Source: Eubacterium sp. UBA3782
Lineage (GTDB): Bacteria > Bacillota > Clostridia > Lachnospirales > Lachnospiraceae
DNA: 64,000 nt
Direction of reading: 5' to 3'
Assembly (NCBI GenBank): GCA_002368795.1
Contig: DFFG01000073.1
Location: 1-64,000, forward strand
Numbering within the stretch: position 1 is the first letter of the stretch; each line of letters opens with the position of its first letter. Made by a program: the position numbers and the translations under genes. The notes beneath the pieces are model-generated. The model was not told the origin of the DNA and did no database searches. It was given only the letters and a program-made list of their open reading frames with translations. Shown here in pieces: positions 33,070 to 43,393 of this stretch.

Positions 33070-33897
33070 ATGTTCGGCTATATTACGATCGACAGAGATG
33101 AACTGAAGGGAAAAGACTTTGACCGTTACCGCGCCTTCTACTGCGGCGTCTGCCGGGACCTGAAGGATACCTGCGGCGAGCTGTCCAGATTGACCCTTAC
33201 CTATGACATGACATTCCTTGCGATCCTCCTGACCGGGTTATACGAGGGCAGTACGGAGCAGCAGGAGGTCCGGTGTATGCTGCATCCTGGCAGAAAGGAG
33301 CGGGTCATCCGCAATGCCTGGACGGCCTATGCGGCGGATATGAATCTGCTTCTGATCTATCACAATCTGCTGGATGACTGGATCGATGACCGCAACGCAG
33401 CCCGTCTGGCGGAGGCAAAGGCGCTGGAGAAAAGCTACCGGAAGACGGCGGAAAAATATCCCCGTCAGGTCAAGGCCATCACAAGCTATCTGGAGAAGCT
33501 CCACCAGGCAGAAAAACGGAGGGCAAGATCCATTGACCTTGCCGCCGGGCTGACCGGAGAGCTGATGGCTGAGGTCTTCTGCATGCAGGAGGATGTCTGG
33601 TCTGCCGACCTGCGCCGGATCGGCTTTTACATAGGAAAATTTATCTATCTGATGGATGCCTACGATGATCTGGAGAAGGACCGCGAGAAGGGGAGCTATA
33701 ATCCTTTTCTCTATATCTCTTCAAAGAAGGATTATGAAGCCAGGGTCCTGGAGATCCTGACGATGATGGCGGCAGAAGCGGCGAGAGGCTTCGAGCGTCT
33801 GCCGATCATCCGTGAAGTGGACATTCTCAGGAACATCATGTATTCTGGAATCTGGGTCAGATACCGGATCAAGCAGAACAAGAAGGATGAGAAATAA
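33070..33897 (+). CDS. DUF5685-like protein
   Basis: A 275-residue, mostly helical protein. It begins MFGYITIDRDELKGKDFDRYRAFYCGVCRDLKD, the hallmark of the DUF5685 family as I remember it, with a conserved YCGVC and, further on, DYNLL-like (ADMNLLLIYHNLLDDWIDD) and DAYDDLEKDREKGSYNPF motifs. The aspartate-rich helices look like a metal- or isoprenoid-binding all-alpha fold, but this is only resemblance. ATG 33070 has GGAAGGTGG upstream. The stop is followed after three bases by the J-domain gene, so the products are likely to act together. Confidence 0.8.
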   Translation: MFGYITIDRDELKGKDFDRYRAFYCGVCRDLKDTCGELSRLTLTYDMTFLAILLTGLYEGSTEQQEVRCMLHPGRKERVIRNAWTAYAADMNLLLIYHNLLDDWIDDRNAARLAEAKALEKSYRKTAEKYPRQVKAITSYLEKLHQAEKRRARSIDLAAGLTGELMAEVFCMQEDVWSADLRRIGFYIGKFIYLMDAYDDLEKDREKGSYNPFLYISSKKDYEARVLEILTMMAAEAARGFERLPIIREVDILRNIMYSGIWVRYRIKQNKKDEK

Positions 33898-33900
33898 GGG

Positions 33901-34578
33901 ATGCAGGATCCATATAAGATTCTGGGGATCCAGAGGGATGCCTCGGATGAAGAAGTGAAAAAAGCATACAGGCAGCTGAGCCGGAAATATCACCCGGATG
34001 CCAACATCAACAATCCGCATAAGGAACAGGCGGAGGAGATGTTCAAGATCGTCCAGCAGGCGTATCAGCAGATCATGGACGAGAGAGAGGGAAAGATCCC
34101 TTCCGGATCGGCGGGCGGCTATGGCAGCGCCGGCTCCGGTTACGGCAGCTACGGCGGCTATGGATATGGCTATGGCGGCAGCCAGCAGCATGCGGGCTCT
34201 GGTTTTGACGATCCCGAGATGCAGGCTGCGGCAAATTATATCAATGCCAGACATTATGCCGAGGCGCTGCATGTGCTGAACAACATCAGTTCCCGCGCAG
34301 CGGTATGGTATTATCTGCATGCTATTGCAAATGCAGGACTGGGCAATAACGTGGAGGCCCGCAGCGATGCCGAGACGGCAGCTGCCATGGAACCGGGCAA
34401 TTTTGAGTACGCCCGGCTGAAGGCACAGCTGTCCGGCGGCAGCACATGGTATGGAGAGCAGGGAAGAGGCTACGGCTATGAGGGCATGCCCTGCAGCGGC
34501 GGTACGACGGGCTGCTGCACGATGCTGATGCTCTGCAACTGCTGCTGCAATCCGTATGGCTGTTATTGCTGCTGCTGA
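33901..34578 (+). CDS. J-domain protein with cysteine-rich C-terminus
   Basis: A 225-residue protein. Residues 3-65 are a J domain with the DnaK-stimulating HPD motif at 31-33. A Gly/Tyr/Ser-rich stretch follows (about 72-105), then two or three TPR-like helices (EMQAAANYINARHYAEALHVLNNI). The last 25 residues hold ten cysteines (TTGCCTMLMLCNCCCNPYGCYCCC pattern). It is not a full DnaJ, since the zinc-finger and C-terminal barrels are absent. It probably recruits DnaK to a membrane or metal-linked process shared with the two genes upstream. The cysteine tail might bind metal or be lipid-modified; neither is shown. Confidence 0.85.
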   Translation: MQDPYKILGIQRDASDEEVKKAYRQLSRKYHPDANINNPHKEQAEEMFKIVQQAYQQIMDEREGKIPSGSAGGYGSAGSGYGSYGGYGYGYGGSQQHAGSGFDDPEMQAAANYINARHYAEALHVLNNISSRAAVWYYLHAIANAGLGNNVEARSDAETAAAMEPGNFEYARLKAQLSGGSTWYGEQGRGYGYEGMPCSGGTTGCCTMLMLCNCCCNPYGCYCCC

Positions 34579-34599
34579 TATCAGAATGGAGATGAGACA

Positions 34600-35199
34600 A
34601 TGGAACGAAAAGCTTGGGTAGTCAGCTATATGCGTGAGTTGGACCGAAAAAAGAGGAAGGCGATCCTGGACCAGGCGATCCTGGAGGAAGGACTGTCGCC
34701 GGAAAACGATCTGCGCAGACAGCTTTTTGAGGCGCGCTATGGTCTGCAGTCCGGCACGGAGGTGGACCATTTTGTCCGCGGATGGATGAGCATGCTGTAT
34801 CTGGGCAACAACACCCGGGGGCTGTTCGCGGCACGGCGGACGGCAAGAGAAAAGGCCTCGATCCGCTCCGACTGGAAAATGGATCTGGCAGAGACATTCG
34901 GAAGTACCGGAAGGACAGTCCTCTACGAGGAGTTTTACAATCTGGTCCGGCTGTATATCGATCTCTGCCGGAATGACCGCACCTACAGCTCCTACCTTTT
35001 GGGGCTGGGCACGATGAATGAGGGATCTCTTGCGGCAAAGATCGCAAGGGATATCCGGCAGACTGCATTTGTCACGGCAGCAGAGATTGGAGAAAACAGC
35101 GAGTTTTCCGGTCTGACGGAGGCTGCGGAGGAGGCATTTGCAGATGTTTATCCGGATGACGTTCATCTGCTGCACAAAGGTGCAGGCAAAGAAAGGTAA
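34600..35199 (+). CDS. Conserved-looking helical protein of unknown function
   Basis: A 199-residue, soluble, helical protein. It has a basic N-terminus (VVSYMRELDRKKRKAILDQ), a middle part VDHFVRGWMSMLYLGNN near residue 55-72, and a helical end (LVRLYIDLCRNDRTYSSYLLG). I do not recognise a named domain with certainty. It lies 21 bases after the J-domain gene and 9 bases before ftsH, so it should be co-expressed with both. The ribosome site AATGGAGATGAGACA precedes the ATG. Confidence 0.7.
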   Translation: MERKAWVVSYMRELDRKKRKAILDQAILEEGLSPENDLRRQLFEARYGLQSGTEVDHFVRGWMSMLYLGNNTRGLFAARRTAREKASIRSDWKMDLAETFGSTGRTVLYEEFYNLVRLYIDLCRNDRTYSSYLLGLGTMNEGSLAAKIARDIRQTAFVTAAEIGENSEFSGLTEAAEEAFADVYPDDVHLLHKGAGKER

Positions 35200-35208
35200 A
35201 AAGGTTTA

Positions 35209-37482
35209 ATGACACAGAACAACAATAAGCAGAACAACAATGAGGGGGACAACAAAAACCGGCAGAATGCGCTGGCGGTGGTCATCTGCCTGCTGATCAG
35301 CATGATGCTCTTTGGGCTGTTTAACAACCTGAGCGGCAGGAGCTCTTCTTCGGAGATCTCCTATGACCGGTTTGTTCAGATGGTCGAGAAAAAGCAGATC
35401 GAGAAGGTCGAGCTTACCGACAATGTCCTGACGGTCTATCCCTCCGGCAGCTCTTCCTCCTCGAAGGAAACGACCTATACCGTCAATCTTGTGGGTGACG
35501 AAAACGGACTGAATGAGCTGCTTCGAAACTCCGGCATTGAGTATAAGAAGAATTCTACCAGCCTGATCGCGGAGATCATTTCGGCGATCGTGAGCATCGC
35601 CCTCCCGCTGGTCATCATGCTGGTCGGTCTGAATATCATCATGCGCTACATGAATCGCGGCGGCGGCATCATGGGCGTCGGCAAGAGCAAGGCCAGAAGC
35701 TATGTGCAGGCTGATACCGGCGTGACTTTTGCGGATGTTGCCGGCGAGGAGGAGGCAAAGGAGTCTCTCCAGGAGGTGGTGGATTTCCTCCACAATCCGG
35801 GAAAGTATACGGAGATCGGCGCCAAGCTGCCAAAGGGCGCGCTGCTGGTGGGCCCTCCTGGCACGGGAAAGACCCTGCTGGCCAGGGCGGTGGCCGGTGA
35901 GGCGCATGTTCCGTTTTTCTCTCTTTCCGGATCGGAATTTGTCGAAATGTTCGTGGGCGTAGGCGCCTCCCGTGTGCGGGATCTGTTTGAAGAGGCGAAA
36001 AAGAATGCACCCTGCATTATCTTCATCGACGAGATCGACGCGATCGGCAAGACCCGTGATTCCCGCTATGGCGGCAATGATGAGAGGGAGCAGACGCTCA
36101 ATCAGCTCCTGGCCGAGATGGATGGCTTTGACAGCTCCAAGGGACTGCTGATCATCGGCGCGACAAACCGCCCGGAGGTCCTGGACCCGGCGCTGCTGCG
36201 TCCCGGCCGTTTTGACCGCAGGGTCATCGTCGACCGGCCGGATCTCAAGGGCCGCATTGATATTCTGAAGGTTCATGCCCGAAAGGTCCATCTGGACGAG
36301 ACCGTTGATTTCGAGGCCATTGCTCTGGCGACGTCCGGAGCCGTAGGCTCGGATCTTGCCAATATGGTAAATGAGGCCGCTATCCTTGCTGTCAAGAAGG
36401 GACGCCGCGCGGTATCCCAGCAGGATCTGCTGGAATCGGTCGAGGTCGTTCTGGTGGGCAAGGAGAAGAAGGACAGGATCCTCAGCCAGGAGGAAAGAAA
36501 GATCGTTTCCTATCACGAGGTCGGTCATGCGCTGGTCAGCGCACTGCAGAAGGATGCGGAGCCGGTCCAGAAGATCACCATCGTCCCGCGGACAATGGGA
36601 GCTCTGGGGTACGTGATGCAGGTTCCGGAGGAGGAGAAATACCTCAACTCCCGGAAGGAGCTGGAGGCGATGATCGTCGGCCTTCTGGGCGGACGTGCGG
36701 CAGAAGAGCTTGTGTTTGGTGATGTGACGACCGGTGCTTCCAATGACATCGAGCGGGCCACCAAGCTTTGCCGGGCAATGATTACCCAGTATGGCATGTC
36801 GGATAAATTTGGTCTGATCGGTCTTGCCGAGACCCAGGATCAGTACCTGGGCGGAAAGGCATATCTGAACTGTGGCGATGAGACGGCCGCAGAGATCGAC
36901 CGCGAGGTCATGAAAATGCTCCGGGAAGCCTACGAGAAGGCAAAGGAACTGCTTTCCGCCAACCGGGATGCCCTTGACCGTCTGGCCGGCTACCTGATCA
37001 TTCAGGAGACCATCACAGGCAAGGAATTCATGCAGATCTTCCACACCGTCCAGAAGGAGCGGACAGAAGGCGTTCCGGTTTGGACAGAAGAGAAGGAAGA
37101 AGGTACCCCTGACGGAGCAGCACAGCCGGCTGCAATGCCTGCAGAACCGTCTGCAGTGCCTGCAGAGCCGGAGACTGCGAAAGAGGCAGCCGGCAGCGAG
37201 GAACAGCAGGCACAGGCAGACAGCTCCGGTGAGGCGCAGGCAGATCTGTCAGCGGAGAGTGACATCTGCAATGAAGGCAACGATGCCGCTGTCCATACCG
37301 ATACGGCTGAGGTCGCAGCTGCCGATGATGCAGCGGCTGCATTGTCCGGACAGACAGCCTTGTCAGAGAACGCCGCAGCGGATGCTTCCGGGGAAAATGC
37401 GCCGGAGGAAGGCGCGCAGGATGAGAAATCCCGTTCTCTGGAGGAATGGATCAGCTGGGTGCAGAACGAAGACAGAAAATAA
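35209..37482 (+). CDS. ftsH: ATP-dependent zinc metalloprotease FtsH
   Basis: A 757-residue membrane AAA+ protease that removes damaged or short-lived membrane and regulatory proteins. Two helices at about 21-40 and 120-145 flank a small outer domain. Walker A GPPGTGKT is at about 215-222, Walker [12 protein letters not shown] follows, the second region of homology is [18 protein letters not shown], and the zinc site HEVGH is at 436-440. It is longer than the usual 600-660 residues because of an acidic Ala/Glu/Pro-rich tail of about 120 residues that ends in [15 protein letters not shown]. It sits in one operon with chaperone-like genes upstream and uvrC and hprK downstream. Confidence 0.96.
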   Translation: MTQNNNKQNNNEGDNKNRQNALAVVICLLISMMLFGLFNNLSGRSSSSEISYDRFVQMVEKKQIEKVELTDNVLTVYPSGSSSSSKETTYTVNLVGDENGLNELLRNSGIEYKKNSTSLIAEIISAIVSIALPLVIMLVGLNIIMRYMNRGGGIMGVGKSKARSYVQADTGVTFADVAGEEEAKESLQEVVDFLHNPGKYTEIGAKLPKGALLVGPPGTGKTLLARAVAGEAHVPFFSLSGSEFVEMFVGVGASRVRDLFEEAKKNAPCIIFIDEIDAIGKTRDSRYGGNDEREQTLNQLLAEMDGFDSSKGLLIIGATNRPEVLDPALLRPGRFDRRVIVDRPDLKGRIDILKVHARKVHLDETVDFEAIALATSGAVGSDLANMVNEAAILAVKKGRRAVSQQDLLESVEVVLVGKEKKDRILSQEERKIVSYHEVGHALVSALQKDAEPVQKITIVPRTMGALGYVMQVPEEEKYLNSRKELEAMIVGLLGGRAAEELVFGDVTTGASNDIERATKLCRAMITQYGMSDKFGLIGLAETQDQYLGGKAYLNCGDETAAEIDREVMKMLREAYEKAKELLSANRDALDRLAGYLIIQETITGKEFMQIFHTVQKERTEGVPVWTEEKEEGTPDGAAQPAAMPAEPSAVPAEPETAKEAAGSEEQQAQADSSGEAQADLSAESDICNEGNDAAVHTDTAEVAAADDAAAALSGQTALSENAAADASGENAPEEGAQDEKSRSLEEWISWVQNEDRK

Positions 37483-37494
37483 AGCAGGAGAGCC

Positions 37495-39357
37495 ATGGCA
37501 TTTGATTTTGATGAAGAACTGAAAAAACTTCCCGACAGACCGGGGGTCTATCTGATGCATGGGCAGATGGATGAGATCCTCTATGTCGGCAAGGCAGTGA
37601 ATCTGAAAAACCGGGTGCGCCAGTATTTTCAGAAAAGCCGGAAAAAACGGCTGAAGATCTACACGATGATCCCTCAGGTGTCCCGGTTCGAGTACATCGT
37701 GACGGATACAGAGGTAGAAGCTCTGGTGCTGGAATGCAATCTGATCAAGGAATACCGGCCGAAGTACAACACCATGCTGATGGATGACAAGGCCTATCCC
37801 TTCATCCGGGTCACGGTACAGGAGGCGTATCCCAGGGTGCTGTATGCGCATCAGTTGACAAAGGACAGATCCCAGTATTTCGGGCCTTATCCGGATGCTA
37901 CAGCCGCAAAGGAGACGATCGACCTGGTGCGCAAGCTGTATCACCTCCGGTCCTGCAGCAGGAAGCTGCCGGAGGACCAGGGAAAGGAACGGCCGTGCCT
38001 GTATTATCACATCCACCAGTGCAAGGCCCCCTGCCAGGGCTGGATCAGCCAGGAGGAGTACCGTTCTTCGATAGATCGTGCAAGGAATTTTCTGGAAGGC
38101 CGGACAGACGACGTGCAGAAGGAGCTGAAGGCATCCATGCAGACTGCCGCGGAGGAGCTGCGGTTTGAGGAGGCTGCCGCCCTGCGTGATCTGCTCCACA
38201 GCGTGGAGAAGGTCAGTGAACGGCAGAAGATGTCCAGCGGCAGCGGCAAGGATACCGATGTCCTGGCAGTGGCTGAGGAAGGGGAGGACGCTATCGTCCA
38301 GATCTTCTTCGTCCGTGACGGCAAGCTGATCGGCCGGGATCATTTCTATCTGAAGACCGTTCCCGGAGAGACCCGGGGCGAGATCATGCAGAGCTTTATC
38401 CAGCAGTTTTATTCCGGGACCCCCTTTATTCCCCATGAGCTTATGCTGTCAGATGCGGTCATGGAGCCGGAGATCCTGGAAAAATGGCTGACGGAAAAGA
38501 AAGGGATGCGGGTGCACATCCTGGTGCCCCAAAAGGGAGACAAGGACAAGCTGGTCAAGCTGGCAAAGCGCAACGCCGAGATCCTGCTGAATCAGGATAA
38601 AGACCGCATCAAAAAGGAATTGAACAAGACGGTCGGCGCGATCCGTGAGATCGGCACCTGGCTGTCCATCGATCCGCCGGAGCGGATCGAATCCTACGAT
38701 ATCTCCAACATCAGCGGATACCAGTCGGTCGGTTCCATGGTCGTCTACGAGGGCGGAAAGCCAAAGAAGAGCGATTACCGGAAGTTCCGCATCAAGTCGG
38801 TGCAGGGACCCAACGATTACGCTTCCATGGAAGAGGTGCTGACACGCCGCTTTACCAAAGCACTGGAAGCGGCAGGCGGCTTTGAAAAACTCCCGGATCT
38901 GCTGCTGATGGACGGCGGAAAGGGGCAGGTGAACATCGCCCTGCAGGTGTTGGACAAGCTGGGATTGAATGTGCCGGTCGCCGGCATGGTAAAGGATGAC
39001 CGCCACAGGACCAGGGGCCTGTATTTCAATCAGGAGGAGATCCCCATTGAGCGCGATTCCGAGGGCTTTAAGCTGATCACCAGGATCCAGGATGAGACCC
39101 ACCGGTTCGCCATCGAGTACCATCGCCTGCTCAGAAGCAAGGAGCAGGTCCATTCGATCCTGGACGATATCCCGAACATCGGAGAGAGCCGGCGGAGGGA
39201 GCTGATGAAGCACTTCCCGGGAATCGAGGAGATCCGGAACGCCGGGATCGACGAGCTTGCTACCCTGCCGTCCATGAATGAGCGGGCAGCCAGAAGTGTC
39301 TATGATTTTTTTCATAAAACCAAAGACAGCGAAAATACAAAAACGGAGGAATCCTAA
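37495..39357 (+). CDS. uvrC: UvrABC system protein C
   Basis: A 620-residue subunit of the nucleotide excision nuclease. It has the N-terminal GIY-YIG nuclease ([26 protein letters not shown], residues about 12-90) and a UVR domain near 200-235 ([25 protein letters not shown]) that contacts UvrB. The RNase H-like second nuclease domain follows ([38 protein letters not shown]), with a C-terminal helix-hairpin-helix pair ([26 protein letters not shown]). It starts 12 bases after ftsH, with AAAGCAGGAG as ribosome site. Length and domains are normal for the family. Confidence 0.96.
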   Translation: MAFDFDEELKKLPDRPGVYLMHGQMDEILYVGKAVNLKNRVRQYFQKSRKKRLKIYTMIPQVSRFEYIVTDTEVEALVLECNLIKEYRPKYNTMLMDDKAYPFIRVTVQEAYPRVLYAHQLTKDRSQYFGPYPDATAAKETIDLVRKLYHLRSCSRKLPEDQGKERPCLYYHIHQCKAPCQGWISQEEYRSSIDRARNFLEGRTDDVQKELKASMQTAAEELRFEEAAALRDLLHSVEKVSERQKMSSGSGKDTDVLAVAEEGEDAIVQIFFVRDGKLIGRDHFYLKTVPGETRGEIMQSFIQQFYSGTPFIPHELMLSDAVMEPEILEKWLTEKKGMRVHILVPQKGDKDKLVKLAKRNAEILLNQDKDRIKKELNKTVGAIREIGTWLSIDPPERIESYDISNISGYQSVGSMVVYEGGKPKKSDYRKFRIKSVQGPNDYASMEEVLTRRFTKALEAAGGFEKLPDLLLMDGGKGQVNIALQVLDKLGLNVPVAGMVKDDRHRTRGLYFNQEEIPIERDSEGFKLITRIQDETHRFAIEYHRLLRSKEQVHSILDDIPNIGESRRRELMKHFPGIEEIRNAGIDELATLPSMNERAARSVYDFFHKTKDSENTKTEES

Positions 39358-39405
39358 GCTGCAGAAAAGGGCAGCGGCAGATACTTCCGGATCGGAGGAG
39401 CAGAT

Positions 39406-40350
39406 ATGGCATCAAAGTATATTACACTGGAGACGCTTGAGCGGGAGATGAATCTGAGAAATCTCACGCCGGACGTCGATCTGGATCTCAACAAGGTGCG
39501 GGTCCCCGAGATCAACAGGCCGGCCCTGCAGCTGACCGGATATTTCGAGCATTTTGTGTCCGAGCGCGTGCAGATCATCGGTTTTGTTGAGCACTCTTAC
39601 CTGATGAAGATGAGCCAGGAGGAGAGGGAAGCCGCCTACGAGGCATTTGTTTCCAAGGGCGTGCCCTGTGTCATCTTTACCACATCCATGGAGCCGAGCC
39701 AGGACCTGATCAACATCGGCAGACGGTACAATGTGCCGACCTTTGTGACAGACAAGGATACGTCCTCCTTTACCGCTGAGATCATCCGATGGATGAACGT
39801 GCAGCTTGCCCCGACGATCTCCATTCACGGCGTTCTGGTGGACGTCTATGGCGAAGGTGTTCTGATCATGGGAGAGAGCGGCATTGGAAAAAGTGAGGCA
39901 GCGCTTGAGCTGGTCAAACGCGGACACCGTCTGATCACGGATGATGTGGTCGAGATCAGCAAGGTCAGCGATGTCACGCTGGTGGGCAGCTCACCGGATA
40001 TCACCAGGCACTTCATCGAGCTGCGCGGTATTGGTATTATCGATGTCCGTATGCTGTTCGGTGTGGAGAGTGTCGAAAACACCCATTCCATCGATCTGGT
40101 CATCAAGCTGGAGGAGTGGGACAAGGATAAGGTCTATGACCGGCTTGGTCTGGAGGAGGAATATACAGAGTTCCTCGGCAACAAGGTCGTATGCCATTCT
40201 CTTCCGATCCGTCCGGGCAGAAACCTGGCCGTCATCGTCGAGACGGCTGCGGTCAACCACAGACAGAAAAAGATGGGCTACAACGCAGCCCAGGAGCTGT
40301 ACAAGAGAGTACAGGAGAATCTGGCCAAAAAGCGCAAAGAAAAAAGCTGA
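39406..40350 (+). CDS. hprK: HPr kinase/phosphorylase
   Basis: A 314-residue bifunctional enzyme that phosphorylates and dephosphorylates HPr on Ser46, the signal for CcpA-type carbon catabolite control in low-GC Gram-positives. The P-loop GESGIGKS is at residues 156-163, after ISIHGVLVDVYGEGVLIM. The family signature ELRGIGIIDVRMLFGVESV follows near 205-225, and VEIAAVNHRQKKMGYNAA-like C-terminal helix residues are present. In Firmicutes hprK often follows uvrC, as here. GGAGGAGCAG lies upstream of the ATG. It is the last gene of the operon; element B3 starts 42 bases after the stop. Confidence 0.96.
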   Translation: MASKYITLETLEREMNLRNLTPDVDLDLNKVRVPEINRPALQLTGYFEHFVSERVQIIGFVEHSYLMKMSQEEREAAYEAFVSKGVPCVIFTTSMEPSQDLINIGRRYNVPTFVTDKDTSSFTAEIIRWMNVQLAPTISIHGVLVDVYGEGVLIMGESGIGKSEAALELVKRGHRLITDDVVEISKVSDVTLVGSSPDITRHFIELRGIGIIDVRMLFGVESVENTHSIDLVIKLEEWDKDKVYDRLGLEEEYTEFLGNKVVCHSLPIRPGRNLAVIVETAAVNHRQKKMGYNAAQELYKRVQENLAKKRKEKS

Positions 40351-40391
40351 GACGGCAGAGGATCCGCTCACAAAACCTGCAGCGCATATAT

Positions 40392-40569
40392 AAAGGGGCT
40401 GCCGCACTAAGTAATCCGTTCATAAATATTCTTTCGGGAAGCGCTCTCGCTCGGTTCAAAGTGCAGTGGCACTAAGTCGGAATCAGAAGATTCCTCCAAG
40501 TGCCAGCACTGCGGATGTTCCCTTCAGAATATTTATGTACGCTATTTACTTAGTGCGACAGCCCCTTTT
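40392..40569. repeat. Family B structured element, copy B3
   Basis: Inverted relative to B1 and B2. The ends AAAGGGGCTGCCGCACTAAGTA and TACTTAGTGCGACAGCCCCTTT pair (one mismatch), then CGTTCATAAATATTCT with AGAATATTTATGTACG. The core shows GGAAGCGCTCTCGCTCG, CTAAGTCGGAATC opposite GATTCCTCCAAG, and GCGGATGTTCCC. It lies between the convergent hprK and penicillin-binding protein genes. Confidence 0.82.
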
Positions 40570-40605
40570 TGTACCAGTTTTGAGCCGGTATGATCAGTTG
40601 CTGTC

Positions 40606-43161
40606 TCAGCCGCCGGCCGGTGCGCCCGGATTTCCTGGCAGCGTGGAGTTGGTATCGTCGGTTGGCGGTGTTGTTGTCGCTGTGTCGCCGCCGAGCAGAT
40701 CGTTGATGCCGTTCAGAATATCGGAGATGACATTCGATCCGCCGACATCCTCCGCTGACTGCGGCGCAGGCGTCGGTGTCGTATAGACAGGCCGCGGTGT
40801 AGGTGTAACGATCGGCATATGCTCGGTACAGACCTTGGTGGGCGCGGTCGAGGAATCAAAGATATCTGTGACTGTCTGGCAGCCTACACCGGCGATCAGG
40901 CCGCTCTCGCGGCATACCGTGACCTCCTGGATATTGGCCGGGCGCTCAAAGGTCTTTGCCTCAAGTCCTTCGTGGATCCGGTTCATGACGCGGCTCCAGA
41001 GCAGGCTGCTGTACTGCTGCTCCGTATCCTTCAGCTCGAGGTTGGTGTCGTAGCCGGTCCAGATGCCGGCCGTGTAGTACGGTGTGAAGCCGATAAACTG
41101 CACGTCGGTCATGGCTTTGGTCGTGCCCTGGTCGCCGACAGCCTGTGTGCCGCCGTAGATCTGATAGGGAACGCCGTTTCCGACCGTCATGATATCCTCC
41201 ATCGCATCGATAAGGAGATAGCAGGTGGACGGACGGAATACCTGTTTTCCTGTCTGGGTATTGTCCAGGATCACATTGCCCTGCCGGTCGGTAACCTTTG
41301 TATAGAAGATCGGCTTATTGTAGGTGCCGTTGTTTGCGATCGCGGCATAGGCAGCGGTGAATTCCAGGTTGCTGACGCCGTTGGTCGTGTTTCCGGTGGC
41401 AAGGATCGGCGACAGATCGTAGCGGGAATCCTCGACAAGAGAGGTAATGCCAAGATTTGTCAGATACTGGAAGGCCGTCTGCGGTGTTACCGCGGAAAGA
41501 ACCTTGATCGCTGCAAGCTCGTTTGTGTTTGCAATTGCTTCGCGCACCGTAACATCACCGAAACCGGCGGCAGAGGCCTGATAGAAGTCGGTATCATCGG
41601 AGGTGGTGGAATCGTCCTCACTCTCCGTGGTGGCCAGCGTGACCAGACCATTTTCAAGGGCCGGTCCGTAGGTCGAGAGGATCTCAAGGGCATTGCCCGG
41701 CTGACGGAAGGAGTTCACGGCCCGGTTCAGGGTCAGGCTGCCGGTCTTCTCGCCGCGGCCGCCGATGATGCCTACCACATGACCGTTGGACTGATCGATG
41801 ATGGTCATACATGCCTGGGGCTGTGCGATGTAGTCGGTACGCTCGGCAATGATCTCATCTTTGTCGGTCAGCATGGCCTCCTTGTAGGCGGCGATGGCTT
41901 TGTCGGCATCCTCCTTGGTCATGAAATACTGGCCAAGAGCAGGCTCTACATTTTCACGGTACCAGGTCATCAGCATCTCCACACTGTAGTTCTGTACGGA
42001 GCCGTCTGCTCTGGTGACGCTGAGTGCCCAGTCGAGACTGTAGATGGTGTCTTCCGGGTAATTGGAAGGATCGGCAAATTCCTCCTCCATGATCTTCTGG
42101 ATCCGCTGGTTTTCGGTGGAGTAGATCTTCAGTCCGCCGTTGTAGATCGCCGTATTGGCTTCGGCCTCGGTATAGCCCTTCTGCGCCATCAAATCCAGCT
42201 TGACCTGTTCGATCAGCTCATCCACAAAGTAGGAGTAGATGGTGATCTGGGAGGCACCGGATTCCTCGTTTGCCATGATCCGGTCGTAGACGGCATCCTT
42301 CATGGCTGCGTCATGCTCTTCGCTGGTAATGTATCCCTGACTCAGCATGTAATCGAGGACCGTATGCATACGATACTCATTTTCTTCCGGATAGATAAAC
42401 GGATTATACTGACTGGGGTTCTGGGGGATCGCCGCCAGGACCGCGCATTCAGAAAGGGTCAGCTCAGAGGCATCTTTGCCAAAGTAGGTCTGGGCAGCTG
42501 TCTGCACGCCGTAGGCACCGGAACCAAAGTTAACGGTATTCAGGTAGTTTTCCAGAATGACGGCCTTGGGATCCTGTCCGGCCTCGCGCAGGGATTTTTC
42601 CAGCTGTACGGCCAGATACTGCTCCTGCAGCTTTCGGGTGATCTGCCGCAGGCGGGATTCGTTGAGCCATCCGGTAAATACGTTGTTCTTCAGCAGCTGC
42701 TGGGTGATCGTACTCGCACCCTCAGTGGATGAGAAGCCCGACTGAACCATGACCATGATCGCACGGATCATACCATGGGGATCGACACCGTTGTGCTCAT
42801 AGAAACGAGAATCCTCGATCGCGACGATCGCATGCTGCATATCCAGAGGGATCTCGTCGATGCCCACGGAGATACGGTTGCCCTCGACCGAGTTCAGCTT
42901 CTGGATCTGTGTCCCATCTTTGTCATAGACAAAGGAAGCGTAGCCCAGGGGCATGATGTTGGCGTCGGATATCGATGGCGCATTGTTGATCACGCCCTCA
43001 TATGCGCCGAGGGCAAAAAACATGCCGGTCACGGCCAGGGCGATTACGGCAAAAAGCACGATCCGCAGGGCGGATACGCCGATCTTATTGCCGACTTTTG
43101 GTGAGGTGGCATGAAGAGATTCTCTCTCTCTGCGCACGCCTGATCTGCCAAGATTGATCAT
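40606..43161 (-). CDS. Class A penicillin-binding protein with degenerate transpeptidase domain
   Basis: An 851-residue, single-pass protein (helix about 30-52). The GT51 glycosyltransferase is complete: EDSRFYEHNGVD (catalytic Glu116), GASTITQQLLKN, RKLQEQYLAVQLEK and ILENYLNTVNFG. The transpeptidase domain is full length, but its three active-site motifs are replaced: SxxK is N490-A-L-E493 in RQPGNALEIL, SxN is T546-N-E548, and KTG is D677-Q-G679 in VGDQGTTKA. The frame is intact, so the domain seems kept for another role. The tail is rich in Pro/Thr. It should polymerise glycan strands but not cross-link them. It stands alone and starts with GGAGGTTTCTAT. Confidence 0.92.
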   Translation of the reverse strand: MINLGRSGVRRERESLHATSPKVGNKIGVSALRIVLFAVIALAVTGMFFALGAYEGVINNAPSISDANIMPLGYASFVYDKDGTQIQKLNSVEGNRISVGIDEIPLDMQHAIVAIEDSRFYEHNGVDPHGMIRAIMVMVQSGFSSTEGASTITQQLLKNNVFTGWLNESRLRQITRKLQEQYLAVQLEKSLREAGQDPKAVILENYLNTVNFGSGAYGVQTAAQTYFGKDASELTLSECAVLAAIPQNPSQYNPFIYPEENEYRMHTVLDYMLSQGYITSEEHDAAMKDAVYDRIMANEESGASQITIYSYFVDELIEQVKLDLMAQKGYTEAEANTAIYNGGLKIYSTENQRIQKIMEEEFADPSNYPEDTIYSLDWALSVTRADGSVQNYSVEMLMTWYRENVEPALGQYFMTKEDADKAIAAYKEAMLTDKDEIIAERTDYIAQPQACMTIIDQSNGHVVGIIGGRGEKTGSLTLNRAVNSFRQPGNALEILSTYGPALENGLVTLATTESEDDSTTSDDTDFYQASAAGFGDVTVREAIANTNELAAIKVLSAVTPQTAFQYLTNLGITSLVEDSRYDLSPILATGNTTNGVSNLEFTAAYAAIANNGTYNKPIFYTKVTDRQGNVILDNTQTGKQVFRPSTCYLLIDAMEDIMTVGNGVPYQIYGGTQAVGDQGTTKAMTDVQFIGFTPYYTAGIWTGYDTNLELKDTEQQYSSLLWSRVMNRIHEGLEAKTFERPANIQEVTVCRESGLIAGVGCQTVTDIFDSSTAPTKVCTEHMPIVTPTPRPVYTTPTPAPQSAEDVGGSNVISDILNGINDLLGGDTATTTPPTDDTNSTLPGNPGAPAGG

Positions 43162-43393
43162 ATAGAAACCTCCATGAAGGGCAGATGCCCTTTGCTGCAG
43201 CCCCGTTTCCGGCCGTTTCGGCCTGGAGGATCAGGGCTTCCTGCTGAAAGTCAGAAACATCCACTTTGTAAGCATCTTTGTATTATACCAAAAACAGTAA
43301 ATGAAATAAAGTCCCATTTATGGTACGATGGGAGGAGCATGAGAGGCATACAGGCTGCACAGGCAGAGGAGCGCGCAAAACAAGGAGAAGATC

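Noticed and set aside
35206..37044. A 612-codon minus-strand frame antisense to ftsH
   Set aside because: FtsH has all family motifs on the plus strand; the antisense product shows none.
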